Translations under genes and position numbers: made by a program | Shown here: positions 23,948 through 36,900 of the stretch, one piece after another | How the letters are laid out: each line of letters opens with the position of its first letter | Numbering within the stretch: the stretch's first letter is position 1 | The notes under the pieces: model-generated | The model's database searches: none | The model's input: only the letters and a program-made list of their open reading frames with translations | What the model was told of the DNA's origin: nothing | Assembly (NCBI RefSeq): GCF_025370935.1 | Contig: NC_133494.1 | Span: 11,841,144-11,905,143, forward strand | DNA: 64,000 nt | Direction: 5' to 3' | Origin: Choristoneura fumiferana | Lineage: Eukaryota; Arthropoda; Insecta; Lepidoptera; Tortricidae

Positions 23948-26900
23948 CCATCGTGAAGAATTTGTCGAAACCCGCCATGTTTTTAACTTCTACGTAGTCA
24001 TACAGTGCTGCGTCGCTGAGCTCCCACGCGTTCTGAAAATAAGCACCAATTTCCTTATAACAAACACAAGGTGAGAGCAAAACACGACGATCGATTCCAT
24101 AGTTTTACGTGGAATAACAGTGATTCATGCGATAGATAATATCACGTTTAGATATTCTGTGCAGTAATTGATAGAATCAGCTGTAGGATAACGATACTGG
24201 GAACTGGCGCTTAGCGTGCGTTAATCCAATGAAAACAATAATCTCAATCGGCAATTATTTTGAATTAATTGAATAGGTATTGCATAGATATGTAATATAA
24301 TATGAGGTAGTAAATTACTCACAGGGTCCACTTCTATCTGTAAGGGGGTCTGGTATCTCGCGTCGGCCGGCAATCTTGGTACATTTCCATTGTACTCCTT
24401 CATTGGGCTATTTCCTGCACTTAGTCTGTCACAATAGTTCTGATTGTAATCCTCCCGGCTCACTGAATTAGTGTTGGTTGAAGCCAAAGGACTCCTAGCG
24501 GGGGACAACTTGTCATTCTCTCTATTCCAATATTGCTCTATATCTATATGCCTAGGATTCATATTACCGATATTATAATTGACTATTGGGGATAGTCCCC
24601 TAGGTGATGAACTTTCACTGAATATGTTAGGGCTCCTCACGATTCTCAGAGTGCCTTGCGGCGTGCTGCCTTCGCTTAGCATTTGCACTCTTTCTGAAGG
24701 CACTGGTGAGCTGGAGGTTCTTTGTATCACAGGTGATCTACCGGGGTCTACATGAGTTTCTGGTTTTCTGAATTGCTGTGGGATGTTGACAGGCCCTATT
24801 CTATTGTGAACGTCTGGTTCCTCTCGAGGTAGGGCTGTCGTTTTAGGCTGAGCTTCGGCAGCCATTAGGTGTTGTAGTTTGGATACTTGTGTTTCGACGA
24901 AGCTGCGCGGGCGAGGAGACGTCGGTGGTTTATTTGTGTTCCGGAGTTGAACAGGGTTGGACTGTGTCTCGGTGGGATAAGTGACAGGGTTGGAAAGCTC
25001 CGGGTCTCGGTCGAGGCTGTCCATTGTGTCGTAGATCATATACTCCTCGTCTATGCTCTCAGAGTCTTCTTGCTCACAATCGTCGTAATTGATCGGCGTG
25101 TCTGCGCCCGGGAAGAATTCGCTTAACGCCGCCATTATTTCGACTACCTGGAAAGTATCATGTTGTTCATATTAAAGTTTATAATGAGCTTTTATCACGT
25201 TATAATATAATAATTTCGCAAAGGTAAATAATAATTACCATATTAATAAATTGGAGCCACTAAAACTTATGCACATGCTAATATTGACTTAGGTAGGTAT
25301 ATTTCCGAATATGTGCCATTATCGTTGACAACATACCGCCGCCGAAATTGCCCGGTATGAACATGCTGATACATTAAATAAATTGAATTCAAGGCCAATG
25401 TTCGATGGAAGTGAGACATGATTTCAGAGTCATCTGTACTAATATAATAAAGAGATAAACTTTGTCTCTCTTTGACTCCGTTATTAACCAACTTCAGAAA
25501 AGGAGGAGGTTCTAAGTTCCAATGTTTGTATTTTTGTTTATGTATGTTCACCAATTCCTCAGTCAATTGTGGACCGATTTTCAAAATTATTTTTTTAATC
25601 GAAAGGGTATTCTTCTGGGGTGGTCCCGTTGTCACCAAGTCAAAATCTGATGATGGGATCCTAGGGAAATCGAGGGCAAACCTCAAATTTTATAGGCACA
25701 CCTATGGCGATTTTGGCATTTTAGCATTAAGATGAGCATTTACATTCTGAAAGTATCACTTGGTAACCTGGACCTGATAAAGAAGACCGTGATGACCAAT
25801 GGAACTCATCAAAGCTAAGTAATGCTCGCTCGTCTATAAACTCCATATTTTCAAGGGTTTCGTAGTCGCTTCCATTTTTTTTCACTTTTAAGAGTTTCAC
25901 ATCCCAAAAGAAAACCCTGATAAGATAACTTTATTGTTCATTTGTCTATCTGCCTAGTTGAGACAGACAAAATCACAGTTAACCAAGCCACACAGCATAA
26001 ACAACAGTAAAAAAATATTTTTTCGAAACAAGTACGAATTAATAATACCTTGTACTTATTTGGGCATTTTCATAAAAAAGTGCACCATTTCTTTTTTTTT
26101 CTATTTTGGCTCAGGATCAAGAGCACAATCGATTCAGATAGTTTAAAATAAGTTATTGTTCTAAAAATCATTTTTAATACTACAAGCTTTTTTGCCGACT
26201 GTACTTGCGTTATCATCTAAACTCCATATCCGTACCAAATTTCAAGTCGGTACTATTAACCATTGAGGAGTTCCCTCTCGCGGAGACGATCCTGGCAGTA
26301 CCACCAAGATGTCACTACCAGATTATTGTATTGTCCCCAAATTTACATAAGTATGTCAAATTTCAAGTCGACTCAAGGACCACTGGAAATGGGTCAAATT
26401 TAGCTTCCAAGATTTGACCCAAACAAATAAATAAACAGGGCAAGCTAAAGAAAAGCTTGTAAAAATGTCTCAAATAAATGTGTGAATATGACGTTTTTTT
26501 CGTACACAGTATGGGCGTCACAAAACTGAGTCGGGAAATTTTGTATGAAAAAATTTAATACATTTTTAAAGAAAAAGGTACACTTTTTTTTAAAAACGCC
26601 CATTTAGAGATATTTCATTTATTTATTTTGCTAAAGTGTATGTTTTTTGCTACACGTTTTCAGGTCAGTAGTGCAAATTACATGAATGGGGTGACACTCT
26701 TTCCCGGCCCGGATAATACCGGGATGGAAATACCGACCCTGTTTTTCGTGTACACGCCCATAGAAGCTCCTGTCAGTTTCTATGGGCGTGTACACAAAAA
26801 ACAGGGCCGGTATTTCCATGTCGGTGGTGAAAGAGTGTCACCCCATGAATGCATGTTCCGCCACATAGATAGCGATAAGTGGTTGGATTTTTCAAACTAC

Positions 26901-29900
26901 ATATAAAGTTCGTCTTTTAGTTCGATGTATCATTTTGGTAGTTAGAACTATGTATGGTGCTTTCATAGATTTTAATCTTGAGTAATGTTATATCAGGCAT
27001 GAAAACTGCGGCGCGCGAAACTGATTCACTGTCACTTTTTTATTAGTTTATCAATGTTAATACTGGTACCTTAGCCATGCTAGGTCTTTCCGCCGGCACT
27101 TTGTGCCAGCATTGTGTCATCAGTTGCTCTATAGGTTCTGGACATCCTTCTATTAGATGCGGCCTTTGTCCTGTAAAGTGTTTTATAAAAAATATAGCAA
27201 CAAAGAAAAAAAAATCATTAGTGAAAAAGTATCCACCAGCCTTCTGATGTGTACTGAGAGTTACAAAAACTATTCTTTACAACAATAGCTGGCTGGCTAT
27301 TATAATTATTTTTTAATTTAATACTCTTGTTTAGTACATTGCCTAAAAAAATGTTAAAAAAAATCATGTACTTATGTAATTTTACTGCCTTTACTAATAC
27401 CTACACAATATGTCAAACACATCAAAAACGATTGTGTTACATTTCATTTTATTTTCGTAAATGTCATCAATAAAAGAATACACATTACACACAAAGTATT
27501 ATTCTTAGAAGTACATATATATGTACATTGATCATACTCGTCCTACAAGTATTTACATTACGATTTTTTCCACTTTGACACTCGGGATGTCTCGGTTTCA
27601 ATCGTAAAGATAAATTACAAACAAATTATGACTACTAAATTACAATTTGTTTTGTTTTTTTACTATCAAGCATTTTAACTTGTCTAATTACGTTTTAACT
27701 ACGTCGTCAGCCATGACCAAATCTTGATTTCAATCATTGTAGAATTGCAGTATCAAAGTGGAGATAATCGTACAGTACTACGGATCTGTATTTATCAAAG
27801 TGGATGATGCTAATCAGCATACCTTGCCTGTCCTTAACATGTTCCAACTATGATTATTTTATCAAAGTATAAAAACTACACGCTTGTTTCTCATGTTTTG
27901 AAAATTTATGTTGAAATCAAGCATAAGTTAAATATTTTTAACTAGGTAAGTACTTCAAAAGTAAAAGTTTTTTTCAAAAACCAATAAGGACTCCTTCCTA
28001 GTCAAAAGCTCAAGCCACAATGAACTAAAATCTTATCATATCAGTGATTGTGTCATTACTTATTATGAAAATGTATTGTATTTGTATCAGTGATACATTT
28101 GGACAATCAACACACATTTACATTTACACACAAATTGAAAATACAAACTGAAATATAGATGCACAGAAAAACCAGAAAAATAAGACCAGCACTGGGAATC
28201 GAACCCAGGTCCTCGGCATTCCGTGCCACGTGCTATACCGCTATACCACTGCTGGACAACGCGACAGACACGAATTTCCCCTATGCACCACATATCTCAG
28301 CTTGTTTGTTTCTTATTTAGCCACTTAAGCAGTGACGCTAGCGACATCTATACCGTAGCCCTCATCGAGAAACTTTCAATGGAGTGCCGCAAGTTTCTCG
28401 ATGAGGGCTACGGTATAGATGTCGCTAGCGTCCCTGCTTAAGTGGCTAAATAAGAAACAAACAAGCTGTGATATGTGGTGCATAGGGGAAATTCGTGTCT
28501 GTACCGTTGTCCAGCAGTGGTGTAGCGGTATAGCACGTGGCACGGAATGCCGAGGACCTGGGTTCGATTCCCAGTGCTGGTCTTATTTTTCTGGTTTTTC
28601 TGTGCATCTATATTTTAGTTTGTTTTTCAATTTAGGTTTTACGGGATGACCGTAAAAGTAAAAATTAAAAAAAGGTAAAAAAAAAACAATCTTAATTTAT
28701 ACACAACTTTAAATATTACCAAGGTGGGGGATCTGGCCTGGGAAGCCAGGCACTACAGCACCAGGTGCCAGCTCAACTTAACCACTTAATTTGAATACCT
28801 ATTTTTACCATCACATAGAACATCAAACTCAACCTGTCTTTGTCGCTTGTATGTAAAAGGGCGCCAAAGGCATAACTCGCCTGGGACAACTAGATGGCTA
28901 AGTCTGGCCCTGGCCCTTGGTATACATTAGCATGTCCCTTGTGCTACAACAGTATTCATAACATACCTGTATGTACTGCCCACATTATTTGAAATGCTGA
29001 GCCTCCTTCTTCAAAAGGTTTTCGCCTCGACAACACCTCCCACAGAATGATACCCCATGAGAATACATCACATTTTTCTGTGTAAGACGACCCTTCAAAT
29101 ACCTAGAAGCAATGAGATACAGTTTAGATTTAGAGAAAAAAGTATAGTGTGTAAGGTGTACCCCTAATGCATGCTAATATTTCAAAAACTCTGCACTGCA
29201 ATGGTGTCAATTTTTGAAGTCAGATCCGTGAAAATATCAAAGAAAGTGGTAAATTTCTGCTACAAAACCACATTACTTAATCACTAATATTATAAATGCA
29301 AAAGAATCTTTGTCTGTCTGTTACATCTTCACACTTAAACCACTAAACCAATTGAGATGAAATTAGGTGTGGCAATAGTTTGACTCTGGGCAGAATGAAG
29401 AATAGTTTTATCCTGGAAAATTGCATAGTTCCTTCAGGATAGTGATAAATGAATTCTTCACAGATATAGTCACAGATAAAAGCTAATTTATCATAATTAT
29501 ACACTTTCTACAAATGGTATCTCCACAAATGTCATCTAAAAAAGCAACCTCCATTGTGATCTTTCTAGTGTGTGCATCAATGTGTATCAACATGTGTTGT
29601 AACAAGAAAGCCAAAAAGATTTAATGAATTGAATATTTTTCCTACTAGATTAAATAAACTACATATTTTAAATTCACTGCATTAAATAACAATTCATAAC
29701 CAGGGCCAATCAAGAATCATGATCTTTACCAAAGGTCTTCATTTTACATCTTGATGTTTAAAAGTAATACTGATGAAGTGATGATGATGAACATATGCAC
29801 AAAATTTAAATCAATAATTAAATAAATAATTTTAAAAAAGAATTTATTCGAGTTGAAATGATCATTTGCCTCTTGAATGGGAAGAATTATTTAATTTTAC

Positions 29901-31938
29901 ATAGCTTCTAGCTTTTACCCAAAATGCCTACCAACAAATGGGAAAAGATTAAAAAGTTTGCCATGGGTTGTACATAAAAGTGGTAAGAAAATATTCTGAT
30001 ATGAGACAGATATTACATTCACCTAACTATACATATATATATATATATATGGTTAAATTCTATGTTACAATGAAACTTCAGTTGCTTTGTATGAATAACT
30101 ACCAGTTAACAATGTAAGCTTTTCAATCACACCCATATAGATAATTTACATATCCATTGGGTTTCTGACTCAACCTTGTACATGAAGTTTTAAGAAATTT
30201 TAATATCTACTTCAGGATGTGTATGAAATGATTAAGTATTTGAAACTTAAAATTTCATATTTTTAAAATATATGTATAAGGTTGAGAGAGTCCAGTTAAT
30301 AACTATTATTTACATAGAAATGTAATGTGTACATTATTACAGCCAACTCGATAGTTTAAATATTTTGGCAAAATGTCTGCTTTAAAATAATGATCCAGTG
30401 ATAATTTTTGGGTTACTTCATGGACACTCAATGTAATCAATTGTCATTTATTAATTTTAGTATGGTTTCAAATAAAAGGTAATAATAATAATGTTTTAAA
30501 TTATTAGAGATCATGGAATACATTTTTTCTGTCTACACTCTACAATATAAATCAACGGCCCGACAGATGATCGAAACTTTTACAAAGCATGTAAGGTATT
30601 TATAGCTACCCCAATAATAAAACAACTACGCTAATAATAAAAAAACATCAATTTTGACTATCAATGGTTTACGTAGGGACCATTGAAATAACTCAAACTA
30701 TGATAGGTGCCATTAGTATATCTTATATTTAGTCTTTTAGCAGGAAACAATCTTTACTTACTTCTGGAGCCATCCAAGCTGCACTGCCTTTGTTATTAGT
30801 CATGTATGTAGCTTTATCTGCTGCAGTGCCAAAATCACAAATCTTAAGACGCTGCCCGCCTCCTACTAACAACAAATTGGGGGGCTTCAAGTCTCTGTGT
30901 ATTAAAGGCTTTGGTTTCATTGAGTGGAGGTATGCAACACCCTGAAATTTATAATAAACCTATTATTATGCAAGTCATAAATAATAATTCACTGTTACTG
31001 TACTTCACATAGCATATTTATATAGGAACAATAACATAATAATAACCTAACCAACAAAAAGTTACAAAACCCCGACTTTGTCACTTCAAGTTCAATATCT
31101 CAAAAACGGCTGAACGGATTTTGATAAAACATGTCTAAGAACCATCACTAGAAAACCTACTTTCAATTAAAAAAAAAACGCTTTCAAATCAGTCTACCCG
31201 TTTAAGAGCTACGGTGCCACAGACATACAGACAGACACACACACACACACACACAGAGACACACATAGAGGTCAAACTTATAACACCCCTTTTCTTTTTG
31301 CCTCGGGGGTTAATTAAAAGTAGGAATAATAATGATAAGTAGCTCTGCTTCTACTTGCAACACATAGAATATTGGTTGTTTGGAAAACAAACCATAACAC
31401 ATATTCTCTAATATTTCCGATTTCTTTTTTAAATTAATTGTGTATGGTTAAAGGAAAGCAGTAAATAGATGTACTTACCTCGGCGCACTGCTGAGCCCAA
31501 CTCATAGCGTGAGCAGCTGTATACTTGGGTTTGGGACGGTTGTGCAGGACATTATAAAGAGAGCCTCCTTCTGCGTATTCCATGACGAGACACACATGGG
31601 TACCCTGCGTGCACGCGCCATACAACCGCACAATATTTGGGTGCGATACTCGCGACAGCTGGCGCACTTCTATAGCGAATTCACGCTTTTCAGCCTCCGA
31701 GTTGATATGTTTTACCGCCACGAATGTGTTCCGCCATAGTCCTTTCCACACAACACCAAACGCACCCTTCCCTACGACCTGTTGACAACTCCGTTATATC
31801 ACAGTCTTGTTTACAACAAAAACAATACATGTGTCCGGACATATTTACCGATAACTCTTCTATTTCACTGTAATCTATCTCCTCCACAAATGTTAAACTC
31901 TGGTGTACGACAGGCGAATCTTGCGGATTGGAAGCCAT
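23948..31938 (-). CDS. Tak1: TAK1 (MAP3K7) family kinase, seven exons, C-terminus not found
   Basis: This is a cytoplasmic MAP kinase kinase kinase; in insects TAK1 relays IMD/TNF-type signals to JNK and Relish (family knowledge). Exons are 31849-31938, 31479-31778, 30762-30941, 28967-29102, 27070-27170, 24323-25147 and 23948-24032, with matching phases and GT-AG junctions, giving 572 codons. The glycine loop GKGAFG is at residues 33-38, the ATP lysine in VAVKH at K53, the catalytic loop HRDLKPPN at 145-152 and DFG at 166-168. The activation loop keeps MTNNKGSAAWMAPE, including the threonines phosphorylated in TAK1. Exon 6 (275 codons) starts in the last kinase helix (FFPGAD) and continues as a polar Ser/Pro-rich linker. 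Exon 7 (28 codons) was assigned only by its good splice sites and phase. The TAB-binding coiled coil expected at the C-terminus was not seen, so further exons probably lie below 23948 or off the window. The kinase identity is very secure; exon 7 is moderate. Confidence 0.93.
25478..25885 (-). repeat. Dispersed repeat, inverted partner of 33280-33645
   Basis: It shares GGATCCTAGGGAAATCGAGG, GGCACACCTATGGCGATTTT and AGCTAAGTAATGCTCGCTC with 33280-33645 in the opposite orientation. It lies in the TAK1 intron between exons 5 and 6. A 139-residue frame across it (25686-25267, minus) is not recognised and looks spurious. Confidence 0.6.
26165..26462 (-). repeat. Dispersed repeat, 'GACTGTACTT' family, inverted copy
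   Basis: This is the reverse complement of the 3363-3690 element, matching from GCCGACTGTACTTGCG through to AAGAAAAGCTTGTA. It lies in the TAK1 intron between exons 5 and 6. Confidence 0.65.
26681..26850. mobile_element. Hairpin MITE in a TAK1 intron
   Basis: Imperfect inverted arms (26681-26766 and 26777-26850) include GGGGTGACACTCTTTC with its partner GAAAGAGTGTCACCCC, and GTGTACACGCCCATAGAA with its partner. The short loop is at 26767-26776. Reading frames on both strands are a consequence of the symmetry. Confidence 0.7.
28131..28636. repeat. Near-perfect palindrome of two family B tRNA-like repeats
   Basis: Two arms of about 245 bases (28131-28375 and 28391-28636) are reverse complements around a 15-base spacer. 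Each carries a family B tRNA-like module with its B box, transcribed outward, and a shared inner segment (CTCATCGAGAAACTT, CTATACCGTAGCC). It sits in the TAK1 intron between exons 4 and 5. Confidence 0.85.
29285..29460 (+). repeat. Dispersed repeat, TATTATAAATGCGAAAG family
   Basis: ACTAATATTATAAATGCAAA, CTTAAACCACTAAACCAATT, GAGATGAAATTAGGTGTGGC and TCCTGGAAAATTGCATAGTT are shared with 34255-34940 and 56500-56880. It lies in the TAK1 intron between exons 3 and 4. Confidence 0.6.
31040..31318 (+). repeat. Dispersed repeat, CTCAAAAACGGCTGAACGG family
   Basis: It contains CCAACAAAAAGTTACAAAAC, CCCGTTTAAGAGCTACGGTG, an (AC)n run (31222-31254) and TCAAACTTATAACACCCC. It recurs at 38795-39012, reversed at 61633-61880, and as a remnant at 46895-46985. 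It lies in a TAK1 intron. Confidence 0.7.
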
Positions 31939-32370
31939 GATTACACTTAATATCACATTATCAGGTTGACTAGTAAGTACAAATATTGCTAATGTACAAG
32001 ATCTATTTACATATACTTAAAATTAGGTAAAAATAGTTGGTTATATCAAATTTTCTCAGTATTGTTTGGCAGAGAAAAGCAACTGCGACAAGGCCGCCAT
32101 ATTTGAAACTGAAGAACAAATGTCACATGATAGTGATGTTTGTCAATCGTCAGACCCATGTTACCGATTTACCGATTTAAAAATTAAAATGCACCTTATT
32201 TTCGTTTTTTTTTTTTCAATGTACCGTGGAATGACTAAAAAAACTAATTAAAATCTAATAAAAGATCTAATCTGGCCAAGATCTGGCATTTCAATCAATG
32301 GAGTATCCTATTTCAAATTAATCGACAGACCAGTGAATAAAAGGGTAGAAATCAAATTGACAAAGAGAAT
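31939..32370 (-). promoter_or_regulatory. Tak1: Putative TAK1 promoter and 5' leader
   Basis: This is the stretch directly upstream of the TAK1 start codon (ATG at 31938-31936), up to the MITE beginning at 32371. No TATA box or clear initiator can be called. Assignment as promoter rests only on position, and a 5' non-coding exon farther upstream is possible. Confidence 0.35.
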
Positions 32371-32551
32371 CAGCGGCGTCTTTAGCCCATGTAGCGCCCG
32401 TGTGCATTACTTTACCGCCATCTTGGAACCGCGCGGTCAAATTGGAATAGGTACAAAGTACAAAGTGTGACAAAGTGCCGCGGCCGGCGCCCCTAACACC
32501 GCTGCGCCCGTGTGCAACGCACACCCTACACTATAGGTAAAGACGCCTCTG
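32371..32551. mobile_element. 181-bp hAT-type MITE upstream of TAK1
   Basis: It begins CAGCGGCGTCTTTA and ends TAAAGACGCCTCTG, and is flanked by identical 8-bp repeats AAGAGAAT (32363-32370 and 32552-32559). An 8-bp target duplication with CAG...CTG ends is typical of hAT elements. It lies about 430 bases upstream of the TAK1 start codon. Confidence 0.8.
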
Positions 32552-32999
32552 AAGAGAATCATATACAAAATAACGATGTAGGAACACTCCAATATACTCT
32601 GGATTATTAGGAAGAGTTTGAAACCTAAATGTACTCAAAAGTTACGATACCTTACATAGGTCGCCCACTTCCTTCCTATTTACTACCGGTACGCTATCTT
32701 GTTCGGGGCATTTCAAAAAAAATATACCTATCTCACGTTTGATCAAGGTTCTATCTCTTCCTAATACTCCAGTGCAGTTCTGAAATTCCTACGTCATTAT
32801 TCGAGACACCTATATAATAAAAGTTAAATCATATTTATTTTATTTATTTACGTATCATTGGAGGACTACACAAGTACCTAAAACAATCAGTCTACCTCAC
32901 CTATATCCTATGGGTTTCAATCCCTCCTGCTGGGTCGTGCTGAGTCACCGACTTCGAGCTAGTAGTAGGTAGCTAGCTACATATTAGTAATCTGTGAGT

Positions 33000-33645
33000 A
33001 GGCTACCTAGAAAAATATTTTCAAGGGTTTGTAGTCGGTTCCATTTACTGTTATTTTTTAATTTTTTTGGAGTCGGTTTTACTTTTTTGTTAAAACATTT
33101 ATTTATCTTTGTAGCCAAAGTACATCTCACAACGATTCTATTAAGCCCAAACACGGCTTAGTTACGTTGTTTTACAACAGTTCCGTTGCCTACCTTCTGG
33201 CTTCAGCATCAGATCAGTTCGAAAGAATCATTAAGTTGAAGCTTCTTCAAAGTCGCTTATCTAGGTATATTAATCATGATAATTAGTAGAAGAGCGAGCA
33301 TTACTTAGCTTTGACGAGTTCCATTGGTCATTTACGGTCTTCTTCATCCTGTTTACCAAATGATACTTTCTGAATGTAAACGCCCATTTTAATGCTTAAA
33401 ATGCCAAAATCGCCATAGGTGTGCCTATAAAATTTGAGGTTTGCCGTCGATTTTCCTAGGATCCCATCATCAGATCTTGACTTGGTGACAATGAAACCAC
33501 CTCAAAAGAGTACTCATTCGAATAAAAAGAGAATTTTGAAAATCATTTCACAATTGACTGAGTAACCGGTGAATATACATAAGAAAAATTACAAACATTG
33601 GAACATAGAACCTCCTCCTTTTTTGAGGTCAGTTAAAAAGTGATT
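33000..33645 (+). repeat. Dispersed repeat with TAGTCGGTTCC, between TAK1 and the ankyrin gene
   Basis: Positions 33015-33085 read CAAGGGTTTGTAGTCGGTTC and TTTGGAGTCGGTTTTACTT. Positions 33290-33640 match 25478-25885 in reverse. The two parts are in different orientations, so the copy is rearranged or composite. Confidence 0.55.
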
Positions 33646-33904
33646 AAAAATATAGCGTTATTTTATTCACCAAAATTTTATTTATTTTTTCTTAACAATG
33701 TCTGAACTTTTATTTTACTTTTAATTCATAAAGAGAGAAAAAAAACTCAATACCGGCTATGGAATACCCGATACATAAGCCTTGAGTGGATTTGCAAAAT
33801 TTTACTATGAAAAAATAAAACAAATTCAATTAATAAATAGTCTTAAATTTATTAGTAAGGCATTCACGTACTGCTGGTGTTGTCATTTCAAACGTTTTAA
33901 TTCA

Positions 33905-36900
33905 CTACTCATTAGACGCGTCTTCCATGCACAACCCTAAGAGTTCGGCAGCGGCCTTACAATGGAAAGTCACTGCAACATCTTTAGGTGTTTGACCTCG
34001 GTGGTTGACGGCTAACAGATTAGCTCCAAGGTTCAATAAAACCCTGATGAGGTCACAGTTGTTGCTCATAGCTGCGAAATGCAGAGCCGAGCGGCCTCCA
34101 GGGACGTGAGGGTCGTTTATCAATGCCCCTTTCTCAATTAGGAGACGGAGAATTTTAGCATCTTCACGCGTTGGAATGCACATCATGACGAATTCTGAAA
34201 TTAGTATAAGAATAATTTATTAGCTGATAGAATAGATACTACACATCTTACTCTTACTTATAATATTATAAATGTGAAAGTTTGTGAGTGAGTGAGTGAG
34301 CGAGTTTGTGAGTGAGTGAGTATGTTTGTTACTTCTTCACGCTGAAACGGCTCGACAGATTTGAATGAAATTTGGCAATAAGTTAGTTTATAACCTGGAT
34401 TAAAACATAGAATACTTTTAATCCTGATATTCCCACGGGATAGGGATAAAATCTCTAAATAACAACCGCTGGGCCTAGAGTCATGAAATTTGGTATGTAG
34501 GTTGTAACCACACGCCTTTTAAGCGGCCAGTTGCGCACCGCGGAGGTTTGCCATGTTACAAGGTAGCTGGACGTCTGGAATAACACATAGGCTTTTATTA
34601 TCCCTATGCTCCCACGGGATAAGGATAAAATCTTGAACTAATAACCGCTGTGCTTAGAGTCATGACATTTGGTATATAGATAGCTGGACATCTGTAATAA
34701 AACATAGCCTACTTTTTATTCCGATATTCCCACTATAACTGGGATAAAATCTCGAAACAGCAACTGCTGGGCTTAGAGTCATGAAATTTGACCATGATTG
34801 TTTTTAATGTAACGTCAATGAAAACAACGATTTAATTTTCAGGAATTCCCACTCCCACGGGAAATTTAAAAAATCCCGGAATGTCAATTCAGCTGCTGGA
34901 CTTAATGATTTACGTGTGCGAAGCCGCGGGTAAACGCTAGTAAAGAAATACAATAGATAGAGAAGAGAATAGTTTATTAATGCAAATTATATACCTACAG
35001 AATATCGCAGGGTTTTTGATACTTATACCTACAACTGCGCAGAAAGACGAGCTCATCGCCATCATCATCTCAACCGCAGGACGTCCACTGTTTGACACAT
35101 AAACTTAATTTACGCTACTTACATAATATACTTACTTCCAGTTGCTTCGGTTGGAAGCGACTTGCATCGACCGTGAAACCGAGGCTTTAAACCACCGTCA
35201 CTCTCGTTGGTGGACGTCCTACGCTGCGCTTGCCGATCCGCGGTCTCCACTGGAGAACTTTTCGGCGCCAACGGTCATCTGTTCTCCATGCTATATTTAT
35301 GACCTGCCCACTGCCACTTCTACCAGATAATTCGCTAATGATGAGCTCTTTTGTTTTATTACAAAGGTCGAGTGTGATGCTTACGTAGAAATAATCCTGT
35401 ATCAACTGGGCTGGTCCGAGGAAGCAGATTGGCTCCATGATCGAATAACAGCTTAGCAACTTTTAAAGACGGTCTGTAATCGAAACATACATTTATAGGT
35501 CGAAAATACCTATGTAGCTATATATTTAACCCTGAATAAGTTTTTGGTAAAAAAAAACATTTGTAATACAAGATTTTTTTGCTGACTGTACTTTTTGTTA
35601 ACTGTACTTGCATTGCATTGTCACCCAAACTACATTTGCATACCATATTTCAAGTCGAGCCATTAACCGTTAAAGAGTTCCGTCGTGGGGAGACGATCCT
35701 GGTCGGACTAACAGTTGATAATCGTTTGCATGTCACAAAACAATAATGCCAATAGACGTGTCTGACAACTGGAAAGTTTGTTCGTTGAGAGTTCGACTTC
35801 AGCAACATATTCATTTGATAGGAACATTAGGAGCTAGTTTAAAAATTGATAGACCACTTATTTGGCTGATGGTACTACGAATTCATATAGCTAGTTGCAA
35901 GTTGCAAGAGTGCAAAGTTGTGTTGAAAGAAATGGATATCTCGCTAGGTGCTTAGCTTAATAAATAAGTAGTCAAGTACAAAGTATCAATAAAATAAAAG
36001 GCGAATGACATTAATACTAGATATAAACCTTCGCATCAAACAAAGCGAGAGCGGAGTCATTCCAACATTGTCCTTTTTATTAGTGTGTATTCCCAAATTT
36101 AGCAGGAGAGTTATAGCTTTAATATTGCCCGATTGCACAGCGAAGTGTAAAGCTGTTCTACCCAGTTGATCCATAGCATTGACGTTAGTTCCTTGTCTAA
36201 GTAAAAGAAATAATACATTTTAATTACATGGCATTATAAAATATAAATTCAAGAGTACCTTTAACACGTGATCTCGTCAGTGACACCAAAAAGTCAAAAG
36301 CAAAAGTATGTCTAGTAAAAACATTGAAAAAAAAGAAGTAACCACAGCAAAAAGCGAAGACTGGAATACCAGTCAGTATTCATACAAATATTTTGTAATG
36401 GAGTAAAAAAATATGGGCAACACTGCAGGTACTGATTATTAACAGTCTGATTGATTTTGAGCTCTGTGGGTACTTTACCTCCGTATACCATAACTTTAAG
36501 TACCTACTTTTAGGCTCTTAAGTACCTTAAGTCAAATTCGTTCAAGATTTGAAAATGGTATGATACGAAAAAAATAAAAAAATAGTTTATCATGTTTTAA
36601 AAACTGAAAAATCACCTGATAGCCAATTCCAGTCTCATGTCATCGCCCATCTCAGCAAAATGCAGGTAATCATTATCGCAATGGAGGAAGTTGACAGCAT
36701 CTCGTAATATTTTTGCTTTTTGGTCACGTGCATAATCAAGGGAGCCCACGGAGCCACCAGATTCGTAGCGAATAGACCTTGGAGATCCTGGATACGACGG
36801 TATGCGGACGTCCAATGAGCTGTCCGATAGTTCTGTGTGAGGCAGAAGTATTTCTTTTCATATCTAGTCCATGAAAATATAACCACAAAGTGGGGAATAC

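Noticed and set aside
25267..25686. 139-residue minus-strand frame
   Set aside because: It lies within a dispersed repeat and a TAK1 intron and has no recognisable domain.
28087..28649. Two similar small proteins on opposite strands
   Set aside because: They are the two arms of the palindrome read in the same frame, not genes.
34282..34322. GAGT-rich tract as a CRISPR-like or regulatory array
   Set aside because: It is a simple-sequence start of a common repeat family; no spacers, and the window is eukaryotic.
36819..36832. Acceptor at 36832 (after CACACAG) for the fourth ankyrin-gene exon
   Set aside because: It has the better pyrimidine tract but is out of phase with the preceding exon; using the 36819 acceptor keeps the frame. 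Kept as an uncertainty.
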